The notes beneath the pieces were generated by a model. That model made no database searches. It was given only the letters and a program-made list of their open reading frames with translations, and was not told the origin of the DNA. DNA of 64,000 bases. Source: Hyphomicrobiales bacterium (GTDB lineage Bacteria; Pseudomonadota; Alphaproteobacteria; Rhizobiales; Xanthobacteraceae). The first letter of the stretch is position 1. Each line of letters opens with the position of its first letter. Both the position numbers and the translations under genes were made by a program. Location: assembly GCA_021730985.1 (NCBI GenBank), contig JAKFYI010000008.1, positions 124,001 through 188,000 of the forward strand, in the 5' to 3' direction. Shown here in pieces: positions 54,223 to 63,332 of this stretch.

Positions 54223-56160
54223 ATGCGTAACGCTCGCAAGGGCGTCGTCCTTGGCGGTGCGCTCCTCGCGCTCACGACGATGGGATCTCCTGCGGCACGC
54301 GCTGAGACCTGCCAGTTCCCGGCCTTCGGCGTCGGCGGATTGAACACCATCGGCGCGTTCGGCTCCTCGGTCGCTGCCAACATCTCGGCGGCAATCCAAT
54401 CGGCCAGCACCGCGTTCCTGCTCCAGAGCAGCGCCTTCGTCAGCGGTCCGGGCGGCGCCCAGCCCGATCAACAGGGGTCCGGTGTTTGGACCCGCGCCGT
54501 CGGCGGCTCGGTCGAGATTCAGAACAACTCGACCAACGTGCTGACCGCGGCGTCCATTCCGCCCGGCATCACGGCGGCGGGAACGTTCAACTGCCAGACC
54601 AGGATCCACCAGGATTTCGCCGGCTTTCAAGTCGGACATGACATCGCCAGGCTGAACCTCGGTGGTTGGAATGTTCACTGGGGAACCACCGCGGGTTATC
54701 TTGAGGCCAACGGCCGCACCGTTGGAAACAACGCGTTCGGTGGCGCCTTCAACAGTAACGTGCAGACCCCGTTTGCGGGAACTTATGTTGCCGTGAACCG
54801 CGGCGGCTTCTTCGCCGACGCCCTGGTGCGTGCCGAGTCCTATCAGGCAACGCTGAACAGCCCGACGATCAACCTCAACAATCAGCAGCTCAACGCGCGC
54901 GGCTATTCGATCGCGGCGTCGGCCGGCTATCACCATGTGCTCCCGAACTCCCGCTGGTTCGTTGAGCCGTCGGCCGGCATCGTCTATTCGCGCACCAAAG
55001 TGGATGCGCTCAACACGTTCGATCCGGGCCCTGGCATTCAGGGCACCTTCCAGCTGAACACCATCGAAAGCGCGATCGGCCGCCTCGGCGTCCGCGTCGG
55101 CACGACCGTCGAAAGCGGCAACATGGTCTGGCAGCCGTTCGCGGCGGCGAGCGTGTGGCACGAATTCGCCGATCCTTCGAGCGGCGCCTTCCAGAGCTGC
55201 GTGAACTGCGCGTTCGTGAACCCGCCAGGTTCGCCGTTCCCGATCAACGTCTCCTACCGTGGAACGGCGATCGGCACCTACGGTCAGTACTCACTCGGCG
55301 CGTCGGGCCAAGTGCTCAATACCGGTTGGGTCGGTTTCGTCCGCGTCGACTATCGCAACGGCGAGAACATCGAGAGCATCAGCGGCACCGGTGGCATCCG
55401 CTATCACTTCACGCCGGACCTCGCCCGCACCGCGCTCGTCGGCAAGTCGCCGGTCAAGGCTGCCCCGATGGTGGTGGCTCCGAACTGGACCGGCTTCTAC
55501 CTCGGCGGTCACGCCGGCGCCGCGTTCGCCCAGACCGACATGGACTTCGTCGGTGGCTTCGAGGCCAACCCGCGAGGGGCCGGTGCTCTGGGCGGTGGTC
55601 AGTTCGGCTACAACCGCCAGATCAGCAACGTGGTTTGGGGTATCGAAGCCGACGCCTCCTGGACCAACCTGAACGGCTCGCGTGAGTGCCGTACGCTCGG
55701 TGCAGCGCCTGCCGGCGGCGCCGGCATCAACGCGCCGCTGCGCAACACCACCTGCCACGTCGACAGCGACGTGTTCGCGACCCTCACTGCTCGCCTCGGC
55801 ATCACGTCCGGACGCGCTCTGTGGTACGTGAAGGGTGGTGCCGCCTACGCCAGCAACCTGTATTCGGTGAGCTGCAACATCAACAACACCCTGGTCCCGG
55901 TCGGTCAGCAGTGCGTCAACCCGGCGGGCGCCTTGATCAACCTCAACGCCCCGATCTCCGGCAACGGTGACTCGTTCGGCTGGACCCTCGGCTACGGCAT
56001 TGAGTTCGCGTTGACCAACAAGTGGTCGGCGAAGGCTGAGACCAGCTACATGGACTTCGGCACTCGCAATGTGACGCTGACCGATGGCACCGTGACCAGC
56101 ACGCACCACGCGGTTCTCGCCACCAAGATCGGCGTGAACTACAAGCTGACCAACAACTAA
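54223..56160 (+). CDS. Outer-membrane protein with autotransporter-type and Omp25-type barrels
   Basis: 645 residues from the ATG at 54223 (54175 is another possible start). Signal peptide RKGVVLGGALLALTTMGSPA. Residues about 85-400 form an autotransporter beta-domain-like barrel (VWTRAVGGSVEIQN, AGYLEANGRTVGN, YSIAASAGYHHVLPNSRWFV, GGIRYHF). A short linker leads to a second domain from about 420 that starts APNWTGFYLGGHAGAAFAQT and ends AVLATKIGVNYKL, the typical 8-strand Omp25/porin-family barrel with WGIEADASW and MDFG. Two barrels in one chain is unusual. A strong terminator follows. Confidence 0.85.
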   Translation: MRNARKGVVLGGALLALTTMGSPAARAETCQFPAFGVGGLNTIGAFGSSVAANISAAIQSASTAFLLQSSAFVSGPGGAQPDQQGSGVWTRAVGGSVEIQNNSTNVLTAASIPPGITAAGTFNCQTRIHQDFAGFQVGHDIARLNLGGWNVHWGTTAGYLEANGRTVGNNAFGGAFNSNVQTPFAGTYVAVNRGGFFADALVRAESYQATLNSPTINLNNQQLNARGYSIAASAGYHHVLPNSRWFVEPSAGIVYSRTKVDALNTFDPGPGIQGTFQLNTIESAIGRLGVRVGTTVESGNMVWQPFAAASVWHEFADPSSGAFQSCVNCAFVNPPGSPFPINVSYRGTAIGTYGQYSLGASGQVLNTGWVGFVRVDYRNGENIESISGTGGIRYHFTPDLARTALVGKSPVKAAPMVVAPNWTGFYLGGHAGAAFAQTDMDFVGGFEANPRGAGALGGGQFGYNRQISNVVWGIEADASWTNLNGSRECRTLGAAPAGGAGINAPLRNTTCHVDSDVFATLTARLGITSGRALWYVKGGAAYASNLYSVSCNINNTLVPVGQQCVNPAGALINLNAPISGNGDSFGWTLGYGIEFALTNKWSAKAETSYMDFGTRNVTLTDGTVTSTHHAVLATKIGVNYKLTNN

Positions 56161-56182
56161 GTCGGTTCGCTTCCAACGATCG

Positions 56183-56222
56183 CACCCGGCTTCTGGCAAT
56201 CCAGAAGCCGGGTGTTTCGTTT
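56183..56222 (+). terminator. Rho-independent terminator
   Basis: CACCCGGCTTCTGG (56183-56196), loop CAAT, CCAGAAGCCGGGTG (56201-56214): a perfect 14-bp stem, followed by TTTCGTTT. It ends transcription of the double-barrel outer-membrane gene. Confidence 0.9.
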
Positions 56223-56310
56223 GCAGGCCGCCGATTGGCAGCGGTGCGGGGCGCCCCACGCCAGGCGTGGCGCCCGGCTTCGGGGTCCCGGCAACCAAAC
56301 CGGTTGATGC

Positions 56311-58029
56311 CTAGGTCGGCTTCAACCGCGCGTGGACCAGGGCCGACAGCACGAAAGCCGACGTTACCTCGGGCCCGCCGACGAGAATTCGCGTCGGCGT
56401 CTTCATCTTGTTCCACTCGTAGGCTTTGAACGGCGCGTGCCGTCCGCCTTCGCCGAAGCCGCGGGCGATGCAGTCCAGCGCAGGCGCAAAGCTTGCCGGC
56501 TCTGCGTTGAGCTTTGCCAGTGCGAGCAGGGCGAGAGCGGCATCGAATGCGTTCATTTCCGCCGCCATCAGGTCGTCGCGGACGTAGGCGAGCACCAGGC
56601 CGCGGATCAGTTCGAAGCTATCGTCCGGGTCGATCGCCTGCTGGGCCGCAAGCGGCAGGGCACGCAGCGCCGCGTAGCAGCGGCCGAAATAGGCGCAGTA
56701 CAACTCGGGCAGGTAGTAGATGTGCGAGCGCGGGTTCGCGAAGGCACCGGTTACCGCAAGCCTGCGCTGGAAGTGGACGATGCGTTTGAGCCAATCCAGC
56801 CGGGCCGGTGTCTCCACGATCTGCCAGCGATCGCAATTGCGGAAGCATGCCTCCAGCACGTCGAGATTGAGCGTCGGGTCGAGATCGTTGCCGAACGGCC
56901 GCTCGCCTGCGGCGTTGTCGATCCAGGTCACCAATCCGCCGTCGAAATCGATGTTGTCGTTGATTGGCACCGTCAACATCTCGCGGTTGCTGCCCTGTCC
57001 GATCTGGTAGCCGGCATAGAAGTCGGGCAGCGGCTGATCGAGGATCTCGTCCTGCGATCCGAACTGCGTTGCGGCCGACACAGAGCACGCGGTGGTGTCG
57101 CAATCGGGCACGTAGATGCCGAAGCCCAGGCTCTGCCTGATGTTGGTGAAGAATTTGCTCAGCCGGGCGTGCGAACCCGGCGCAAGTGCGGTCACTACGT
57201 CAAATGGCTGGCCGTCGTCCAGGGCGTGAACCTGTTCGCGGCTGGTTTGCAGGCAGAAGTCGATCAGATGGCCGGTGACGCGCCGCGCGGATTCGGCCTC
57301 GGCCGGCGTGGCGATGCCGCTGCCGGCAAAATCCATCAGCGCTTCGGCGAAGAACGCGTCGTAATAGGCCGAGCGATGCCGGATCTGCACCGGCGACCAC
57401 ATCTGTTCGGCAAGCCCGCTCCAGGGCGGGTTGATGATCGCAGACGCCGGGGATGCCGCGATGAAGACGCGCACCAAATTGAAAAGCAGCGTCGAGTTCT
57501 TGTAGGTGCGGGCGTTGAGCCCCTGCAGCGCGGTGACGAACTCGCGCCCGCCCAAATCCGGATCGCCGATCAGGTTGAAGGCGGCGTAGCCCGGGATGAA
57601 GCCGTTTTTCGCAAACGACCCGGTGAGGTGCTGGGCGCAGGCGCGGATGATGCGGTCGATTTCGGCGGGCGGCACAGCCCGTGAAGGTGTGGAAGCGGGG
57701 CGGCGTTTGGGATGCTGCTGCGGATAGGCGTCCAGCAATGGCGACAGCGGCGCGCCGATCGCAGGCCAGTCGGGTGCGGCCTCGTCGCGCGCGGCCATCA
57801 TCGCATTGCGCAGCGCGCTGAACCGCGCTTCGTCGCGCAATTGCGGCAGGCCTGCCCGCGACAGTAGCGGACGCAGTACGGGATTGGCGATGGCCGTCTG
57901 GTAGAACTTGCGAAGGTGTGGATCGCCGCCGCCCTGGCCCCGCAGCAGGGGGTCGCACAGGTCATAGACGCTCGGACCCTCCTTCGTTGCGGTCAAGGTG
58001 CGGAAGGCGGCGCGGGCGAAGTACTGCAA
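56311..58029 (-). CDS. Unknown protein with class II terpene cyclase-like DxDTTA motif
   Basis: 572 residues, mostly helical, no signal peptide. DCDTTA at 309-314 (in YVPDCDTTACSVSAATQFG) has the form of the catalytic acid motif of class II terpene cyclases (DxDD/DxDTT). Downstream are GNDLDPTLNLDVLEACF (about 380-396) and WLKRIVHFQRR with YYLPELYCAYFGRCYAAL, segments that recall cyclase-like alpha-barrel proteins. No QW repeats are seen, so it is not a squalene cyclase. A diphosphate-initiated cyclase or a non-catalytic relative are both possible. It stands alone; tRNA-Gln lies 42 bp upstream. Confidence 0.55.
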   Translation of the reverse strand: MQYFARAAFRTLTATKEGPSVYDLCDPLLRGQGGGDPHLRKFYQTAIANPVLRPLLSRAGLPQLRDEARFSALRNAMMAARDEAAPDWPAIGAPLSPLLDAYPQQHPKRRPASTPSRAVPPAEIDRIIRACAQHLTGSFAKNGFIPGYAAFNLIGDPDLGGREFVTALQGLNARTYKNSTLLFNLVRVFIAASPASAIINPPWSGLAEQMWSPVQIRHRSAYYDAFFAEALMDFAGSGIATPAEAESARRVTGHLIDFCLQTSREQVHALDDGQPFDVVTALAPGSHARLSKFFTNIRQSLGFGIYVPDCDTTACSVSAATQFGSQDEILDQPLPDFYAGYQIGQGSNREMLTVPINDNIDFDGGLVTWIDNAAGERPFGNDLDPTLNLDVLEACFRNCDRWQIVETPARLDWLKRIVHFQRRLAVTGAFANPRSHIYYLPELYCAYFGRCYAALRALPLAAQQAIDPDDSFELIRGLVLAYVRDDLMAAEMNAFDAALALLALAKLNAEPASFAPALDCIARGFGEGGRHAPFKAYEWNKMKTPTRILVGGPEVTSAFVLSALVHARLKPT

Positions 58030-58071
58030 TGGGGACGTCCCGATGGGAGGCGGTGACTGGCCAGGAAATGA

Positions 58072-58145
58072 TGGCTGGGGGACTAGGATTCGAACCTAGA
58101 TAGCCAGAGTCAGAGTCTGGAGTCCTACCATTGGACGATCCCCCA
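58072..58145 (-). tRNA. tRNA-Gln(CUG)
   Basis: 74 nt with encoded CCA. Read on the minus strand: acceptor TGGGGGA pairs with TCCCCCA, D arm GTCCAATGGTAGGAC, anticodon arm CCAGA-CTCTGAC-TCTGG with anticodon CTG (codon CAG), and T arm CTAGGTTCGAATCCTAG. All four stems are intact. Confidence 0.96.
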
Positions 58146-58356
58146 ACAGGCCGGCGCGCGCGTCGTTGGCCCGGCCGGCGCGCAGGCAGGGCTTGCTATA
58201 GCGTCATCGGCTGCGCCCGCCAAGTTCCCTGCGGCGATATCAATGTGCTTCGCGGCCGGATTTTTTTTCGGGGTTTCCGGCGGAAATCTCGGGTTCCAGG
58301 AACCTTCTACTGTGCCCGCGTTTGTCCCACGGGAGGCCCATCCCAGGAGGAAAAAC

Positions 58357-58719
58357 ATGCGACCCACGACACTCGTTACCGCGCTTGCCATTGCCGGGTT
58401 CACCGTGACCAGCGCGGTTGCGCAAATGGCTCCGCAAGGTGCGCAAGGCCAGCGCCAAGGACAGAACTCGGCATACTGCCTGCAGGGCTCTGACGGCTCG
58501 AAGAACTGCGGTTTCGCCACCATGGCGCAGTGCGACGCGGCCAAGAAGGGCCAGGCGACCGGCTCGACCTGCGTGCCGAACAGCCAGACCACGGGCTCCG
58601 GCGGTATGGCGCCTGGCGCAGCCGGCGCATCCAACAAGCCGAGCCAGCCATCGACCGGCATGACCCCGTCGAATCCGTCGGGCTCGCGTCAGTCGAGCGA
58701 CCCGTCCGGCACCAAGTAG
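58357..58719 (+). CDS. DUF3551-like secreted protein
   Basis: 120 residues behind a strong AGGAGG. Signal peptide TTLVTALAIAGFTVTSAVAQ, then the cysteine domain SAYCLQGSDGSKNCGFATMA...QCDAAK...STCVPN, which fits DUF3551 as does the gene at 24372, and a Ser/Pro/Gly-rich tail. Role unknown. AGGAGGAAAAAC upstream indicates high translation. Confidence 0.75.
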   Translation: MRPTTLVTALAIAGFTVTSAVAQMAPQGAQGQRQGQNSAYCLQGSDGSKNCGFATMAQCDAAKKGQATGSTCVPNSQTTGSGGMAPGAAGASNKPSQPSTGMTPSNPSGSRQSSDPSGTK

Positions 58720-58782
58720 TTTCGCGGTTCGGCCAGATCAGGGCCGCCAGGCAACGTCTGGCGGCTTTGGTCGTTTGGCGAC

Positions 58783-61125
58783 CTACTCCGCGGCCTGTTT
58801 CCAGGTCGTGGCGTGCGCTTTGGGCTTGGCCTTGAGTTTGAGTTCGGTCAGCTCGGCTCGCTCGCGCGCGCTGTTGCGGAACAGTTGTTCGCGCCCCGGG
58901 AGATACTGCGGCGGACACGCGACCGGCGCGCCATACCAAGCCGCCGCCTTCAAGGTGAATGACGGATCGGCCAAATGCGGCCGCGCCAGCGCCACCAAAT
59001 CGGCCCGGCCCGCCACGATGATGGTGTTGATTTGATCGGCCGTCGTGATGTTGCCGACGCACATGGTCGCCAGTCCCGCCTCGTTGCGGATCTGGTCGGA
59101 GTACGGCGTCTGGAACATGCGGCCATAGACGGGCGCAGCGTCTGGCGTGGTTTGGCCGGTCGACACGTCGATCAGGTCGCAGCCGGTGTCCGCGAACAGC
59201 CGCGCCACCTGCACCGCATCGTCGCCGGTGAGCCCGCCGTCGGTCCAGTCGGTGGCGGAAATACGCACCGACATCGGCTTGTGGTCCGGCCATGCCGCGC
59301 GCATGGCGCGGAACACCTCGAGCGGAAACCGCACGCGGTTCTCGATCGAGCCGCCGTGGGCATCGTTACGCTTGTTGGTCAGCGGCGAGATGAAGCTCGC
59401 CAGCAGGTAGCCGTGCGCGGCGTGCAACTCGACCATGTCGAAGCCCGCGCGCTCGCCGCGCTTCACCGCCTGCACGAATTCGGCGATCACGCGATCCATG
59501 TCGGCGCGGCTCATCTCGCGCGGCACCTGGCTGTCCGGGTAGTAGGGCAGGGGCGACGCCGACACGATTGGCCACCCACCGTCCGGCAGCGGGCGGTCCA
59601 TGCCATCCCACATCAGCTTGGTGGCGCCTTTGCGTCCGGCGTGGCCGAGCTGCAGGCAGAACTTCGCCGCCGAATTGGCATGCACGAAATCGGCGATGCG
59701 CTTCCAGGCCGCCTCCTGGGCGTCGTTGTAGAGGCCGGCGCAGCCCGGCGTGATGCGGGCGTCGGCTGCGACGCAGGTCATCTCGGTGAACACCAGTGCA
59801 GGGCCGCCGATCGCGCGCGAGCCGTAATGCACCATGTGCCAATCGTTCGGCAGACCGTCCTGCGCCGAGTACTGGCACATCGGCGACACCACCACGCGGT
59901 TGGCGAGCGTCATGCCGCGCAACTGGAACGGCTGGAACATCGGCGCGACGGGTGCCGCAACGTCAGCCGGGAGGCCCAGAGTCTGTACCTCCTGCGCCAC
60001 CATTTTATCAGCCTCGCCGATGAATTCCGGCGCGCGCAAGGCGAGGTTGTCGTAGGTGATGGCGCGCGAGCGCGTCATCAGACCGAACGCAAAGCGCGTC
60101 GGGGTCATGTCCCAGAAGCGCTTGACGTGCTCGAACCAGACCAGCGACACGTCGGCGGAATGCTGGGTGCGCTCCACCTCATCGCGGCGCGCCGTCTCGA
60201 AATGCTTGAGTGCCGCCTTCACGTCGCGGCCGCCGGTCGCGCGGAACGCTTCATACAGCGCGATCGCATCCTCCATGGCGAGCTTGGTGCCGGAGCCGAT
60301 CGAGAAATGCGCGGTGGCTTTGGCGTCACCGATCAATACGGTGTTGTCGTCGGTCCATCGCTCGCAGCGGATGGTCGGGAAATTGCGCCAGATCGAGCGG
60401 TTGGTGATCAGCTTGTGGCCGCCGAGTTCCGCGGCGAACACCCTCTCCATGTACTGCGCAGAGGCCGCCTCGTCGAACGCGGCGAGCTCCGCGCGCTGGA
60501 ATGTCTCCGGATCGGTCTCGAAGATCCAGGTCGAGCGGCCGGGCTGGTACTGGTAGCAGTGTGCGATGAAGATGCCGTGCTCGGTCTCTCGGAAGTAGAA
60601 ATTGAAGGCGTCGAGCGGTTTGGTCGAGCCCATCCAGACAAAGTGATTGGGCCGCATCTCGATGGTTGGCTTGAACTTATCCTTGAGCGCCTCGCGGGTG
60701 CGCGAATTGATGCCATCGGCGGCCACCAGCAGGTCGGCACCGCGGACGGTCGGCTTCATCGAATCGGCGTCGGACTGGTATTTGATGTCGACGTCGAGCG
60801 AGCGTGCGCGACGCGACAGAATCTTCAGTAGCGTGGTGCGCGAGCAGCCGCAGAAGCCGTTGCCGCCGATGCGGTGCACCGTGTCGCGAAAGTGGATCGC
60901 GATATCGTCCCAATAGGCGAAATGGCCGATGATGGCGCGATAACTTTCGCGGTCGTAGGCCTCGAAGGTCTCCAGCGTCTGGTCGGAGAACACCACGCCA
61001 AAGCCGAACGTGTCGTCGGGCCGGTTGCGCTCGAACACGGTGATGCGGGTGCGCGGCCATGCCTTCTTCATCAGGATGGCGAAGTAGAGCCCGGCCGGGC
61101 CGCCGCCGACGATATGAACCTTCAT
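58783..61125 (-). CDS. Fused FAD monooxygenase/OYE-type reductase (2-aminobenzoyl-CoA or salicylyl-CoA hydroxylase family)
   Basis: 780 residues in two parts. The first (1-390) is an FAD aromatic hydroxylase with [20 protein letters not shown], the middle motif [16 protein letters not shown] and [20 protein letters not shown]. The second (about 395-770) is an old-yellow-enzyme-like FMN oxidoreductase: [29 protein letters not shown], and [20 protein letters not shown]. This fusion is known in 2-aminobenzoyl-CoA monooxygenase/reductase and is annotated in relatives as salicylyl-CoA 5-hydroxylase. The CoA-linked genes downstream on the other strand support aromatic-CoA degradation; which substrate is open. 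Confidence 0.88.
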   Translation of the reverse strand: MKVHIVGGGPAGLYFAILMKKAWPRTRITVFERNRPDDTFGFGVVFSDQTLETFEAYDRESYRAIIGHFAYWDDIAIHFRDTVHRIGGNGFCGCSRTTLLKILSRRARSLDVDIKYQSDADSMKPTVRGADLLVAADGINSRTREALKDKFKPTIEMRPNHFVWMGSTKPLDAFNFYFRETEHGIFIAHCYQYQPGRSTWIFETDPETFQRAELAAFDEAASAQYMERVFAAELGGHKLITNRSIWRNFPTIRCERWTDDNTVLIGDAKATAHFSIGSGTKLAMEDAIALYEAFRATGGRDVKAALKHFETARRDEVERTQHSADVSLVWFEHVKRFWDMTPTRFAFGLMTRSRAITYDNLALRAPEFIGEADKMVAQEVQTLGLPADVAAPVAPMFQPFQLRGMTLANRVVVSPMCQYSAQDGLPNDWHMVHYGSRAIGGPALVFTEMTCVAADARITPGCAGLYNDAQEAAWKRIADFVHANSAAKFCLQLGHAGRKGATKLMWDGMDRPLPDGGWPIVSASPLPYYPDSQVPREMSRADMDRVIAEFVQAVKRGERAGFDMVELHAAHGYLLASFISPLTNKRNDAHGGSIENRVRFPLEVFRAMRAAWPDHKPMSVRISATDWTDGGLTGDDAVQVARLFADTGCDLIDVSTGQTTPDAAPVYGRMFQTPYSDQIRNEAGLATMCVGNITTADQINTIIVAGRADLVALARPHLADPSFTLKAAAWYGAPVACPPQYLPGREQLFRNSARERAELTELKLKAKPKAHATTWKQAAE

Positions 61126-61174
61126 GCCGCCTCCGCCCGGGAGCGGGCCCGGAAACCCGCATTATCGCTGGGTA

Positions 61175-61203
61175 CTTGAAGCCTATAAAGTTTAGGCTTA
61201 AAG
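61175..61203. promoter_or_regulatory. MarR-type operator in the divergent promoter
   Basis: Inverted repeat with 11-bp arms and one mismatch: CTTGAAGCCTA (61175-61185), spacer TAAAGTT, TAGGCTTAAAG (61193-61203). It lies between the divergent hydroxylase and SDR genes. The MarR regulator encoded at 61986 is the obvious candidate to bind it. Confidence 0.65.
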
Positions 61204-61227
61204 TATATTCCGCACAAGAGGCGAATC

Positions 61228-61986
61228 ATGAATCTGCAGGGGCGGCATGCACTCGTCACCGGCGGCGGCCGCGGCATCGGCCGCGCCGTGGCGGCGGCAT
61301 TGAGCGCAGCCGGCGCCCAGGTGACGGTGGTCGGCCGCACCGAAAAGCCTCTGCAGGAAGCGGCGGCCGCCGGTCACGCTCAAGGCTGGATTGTTGCCGA
61401 CGTCACGCAGCCCGAGGCGATGGTCGATCATATGCGGGTGATCGAGACAGTGCGGGGCCCGATCGACATTCTGGTGGCCAACGCCGGCGGCGCGGTGTCC
61501 GCACCGTTCGCCGAAACCGAGCCCAGCCAATTCCGTGAGATGTTCGAGCTTAATGTGATGGGCGTGGTGCACGCGACCCAGGCCGTGCTGGGCGGGATGA
61601 TCGAGCGCAAGTCCGGCCGCATCGTGGCGATTGCGTCCATCGCGGGAGTGAGGGGTTATGGTTATGTTTCGGCCTATTGCACGGCGAAGCACGCCGTTGT
61701 CGGTCTGGTGCGCTCGCTTGCGGTCGAGACTGCGAAAACCGGCGTCACGGTGAATGCCGTCTGCCCGGGCTACACCGACACGGAAATGATGCGCGAGGCG
61801 GTGTCCAACATCGTCGCAAAGACCGGCCGTTCGCGCGAGCAAGCCGAGGCGGCCATTCTCAAGAGCACGCCGATGGATCGTTTTATCAAGCCGGAGGAGG
61901 TCGCGGCCGCCGTGCTTTATCTGTGCTCGCCTGTCGCTGCTGCGGTGACCGGGACGACGTTGATGGTCGCCGGCGGAGAAAACTGA
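61228..61986 (+). CDS. SDR-family oxidoreductase
   Basis: 252 residues. Rossmann motif VTGGGRGIGRAVAAAL (10-25), NAG in VANAGGAVS, catalytic Ser137, Tyr150 and Lys154 (GYVSAYCTAKHAVVGL), and the late VNAVCPGYTDTEM. In aromatic-CoA clusters of this kind it is probably a 3-hydroxyacyl-CoA or similar alcohol dehydrogenase. It is first in a rightward operon and overlaps the MarR start (TGATG). Confidence 0.92.
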   Translation: MNLQGRHALVTGGGRGIGRAVAAALSAAGAQVTVVGRTEKPLQEAAAAGHAQGWIVADVTQPEAMVDHMRVIETVRGPIDILVANAGGAVSAPFAETEPSQFREMFELNVMGVVHATQAVLGGMIERKSGRIVAIASIAGVRGYGYVSAYCTAKHAVVGLVRSLAVETAKTGVTVNAVCPGYTDTEMMREAVSNIVAKTGRSREQAEAAILKSTPMDRFIKPEEVAAAVLYLCSPVAAAVTGTTLMVAGGEN

Positions 61987-62501
61987 TGGACGACAGGACG
62001 ACGATCCCGCTCGATGCGGAAACCAAGGTTTCGGAGAGCCCCGACGACCACAAGACCGAATTGCGGCTGTGGCTGCGGCTGCTCACCTGCACGGCACTGA
62101 TCGAGACGGAGGTGCGCCGCCGCCTGCGCGACCAGTTCGACATGACGCTGCCGCGGTTCGATCTTCTCGCGCAGCTTGACCGCGCTCCGAACGGCATGAC
62201 GCTGGGCGAACTGTCCCAGCGCATGATGGTATCGAACGGCAACATCACGGGCCTGGTGGACCGGCTCGCGGCGCAGCGGATGATCTTGCGGCAGCCTTCG
62301 CTGACCGACCGCCGCGTGCAGATCGTCAGCCTCACGCCGGCAGGCCGCCGCCATTTCCGCGCCATGGCGCGGGAGAATGCCGACTGGATCGGCCAGATTT
62401 TCGCAGGCCTTTCGCCCAGCGATATTTCTTCGCTGATGTCAGGGCTGGCCAAGACCAAGGCCTCGGCGCGTAAGGCTCTCAACCACGGAGTTGCGCGATG
62501 A
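61986..62501 (+). CDS. MarR-family transcriptional regulator
   Basis: 171 residues. Winged helix-turn-helix with [40 protein letters not shown] and the wing region [20 protein letters not shown]. MarR proteins in aromatic-CoA clusters usually sense the acyl-CoA intermediate and release an operator like that at 61175-61203. It overlaps its neighbours on both sides (TGATG with the SDR and a 4-bp ATGA with the hydratase), so it is within the operon it probably controls. Confidence 0.93.
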   Translation: MDDRTTIPLDAETKVSESPDDHKTELRLWLRLLTCTALIETEVRRRLRDQFDMTLPRFDLLAQLDRAPNGMTLGELSQRMMVSNGNITGLVDRLAAQRMILRQPSLTDRRVQIVSLTPAGRRHFRAMARENADWIGQIFAGLSPSDISSLMSGLAKTKASARKALNHGVAR

Positions 62502-63331
62502 GCGCCGCCAATCCGGTCACGCTGCCGCTGTCCGGCTATCGGGCGCGCCACGTCCGCTTCGTGGTGGACGGCAAGGTTGCGACGCTGACGCTGGACCGGC
62601 CCGACAAAAAGAATCCGCTGACGTTCGACAGCTACGCCGAGATCGTGGACCTGTTTCGCGCCGCGGCGAAGGACAAGGATGTGAAGGCCATCGTGGTGAC
62701 GGGGGCGGGTGGCAATTTCTGTTCCGGCGGCGACGTGTTTGAGATCATCGAGCCGCTCACAAAGATGCGCACGACGGAGCTGCTCGACTTCACCAAAATG
62801 ACCGGCGAGGTGGTCAAGGCGATGCGCGCTTGTCCGCAGCCGATCGTCGCCGCGATCGACGGCGTCTGCGCCGGGGCCGGCGCGATTGTCGCCATGGCTT
62901 CGGACCTGCGCATCGGCACGGCGGGCGCCAAGGTCGCGTTCCTGTTCAACCGGGTCGGTCTGGCGGGTTGCGACATGGGCGCCTGCGCGATCCTGCCGCG
63001 CATCGTCGGCCAGGGCCGTGCGGCGGAGTTGCTTTATACCGGCCGCTCGATGAGCGGCGAGGAGGCGGAACGCTGGGGCTTCTTCACAAGGCTCGCGACC
63101 CCGGAGAACGTGCTGGCGGAGGCCACGAAGCTCGCGCGCGAACTGGCCTCGGGTCCCACGTTTGCCAACGCCATGACCAAGCGCATGCTCGACATGGAAT
63201 GGGCGATGTCGATCGAGGCGGCGGTCGAGGCCGAGGCGGTGGCGCAGGCGCTGTGCATGAAGACCGAGGATTTCGCCCGCGCGTTCCGCGCGTTCGCCGC
63301 CAAGCAGAAGCCGGTGTTCGAGGGCAATTGA
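62498..63331 (+). CDS. Enoyl-CoA hydratase/isomerase family protein
   Basis: 277 residues of the crotonase fold. [20 protein letters not shown], the oxyanion-hole segments [18 protein letters not shown] and [20 protein letters not shown], and the later [20 protein letters not shown] are in place. The usual catalytic glutamates are not at clear positions, so isomerase or hydrolase activity is possible. It starts within the MarR stop (ATGA) and the dehydrogenase follows one base after its stop. Confidence 0.9.
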   Translation: MSAANPVTLPLSGYRARHVRFVVDGKVATLTLDRPDKKNPLTFDSYAEIVDLFRAAAKDKDVKAIVVTGAGGNFCSGGDVFEIIEPLTKMRTTELLDFTKMTGEVVKAMRACPQPIVAAIDGVCAGAGAIVAMASDLRIGTAGAKVAFLFNRVGLAGCDMGACAILPRIVGQGRAAELLYTGRSMSGEEAERWGFFTRLATPENVLAEATKLARELASGPTFANAMTKRMLDMEWAMSIEAAVEAEAVAQALCMKTEDFARAFRAFAAKQKPVFEGN

Positions 63332-63332
63332 G

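Noticed and set aside
58258..58285. T8 run after CCGGA as a terminator
   Set aside because: No stable stem directly before the run; it lies in the leader of the DUF3551-like gene.
58975..60831. 618-codon open frame antisense to the fusion hydroxylase
   Set aside because: Shadow frame without motifs; the opposite strand has intact FAD and OYE domains.
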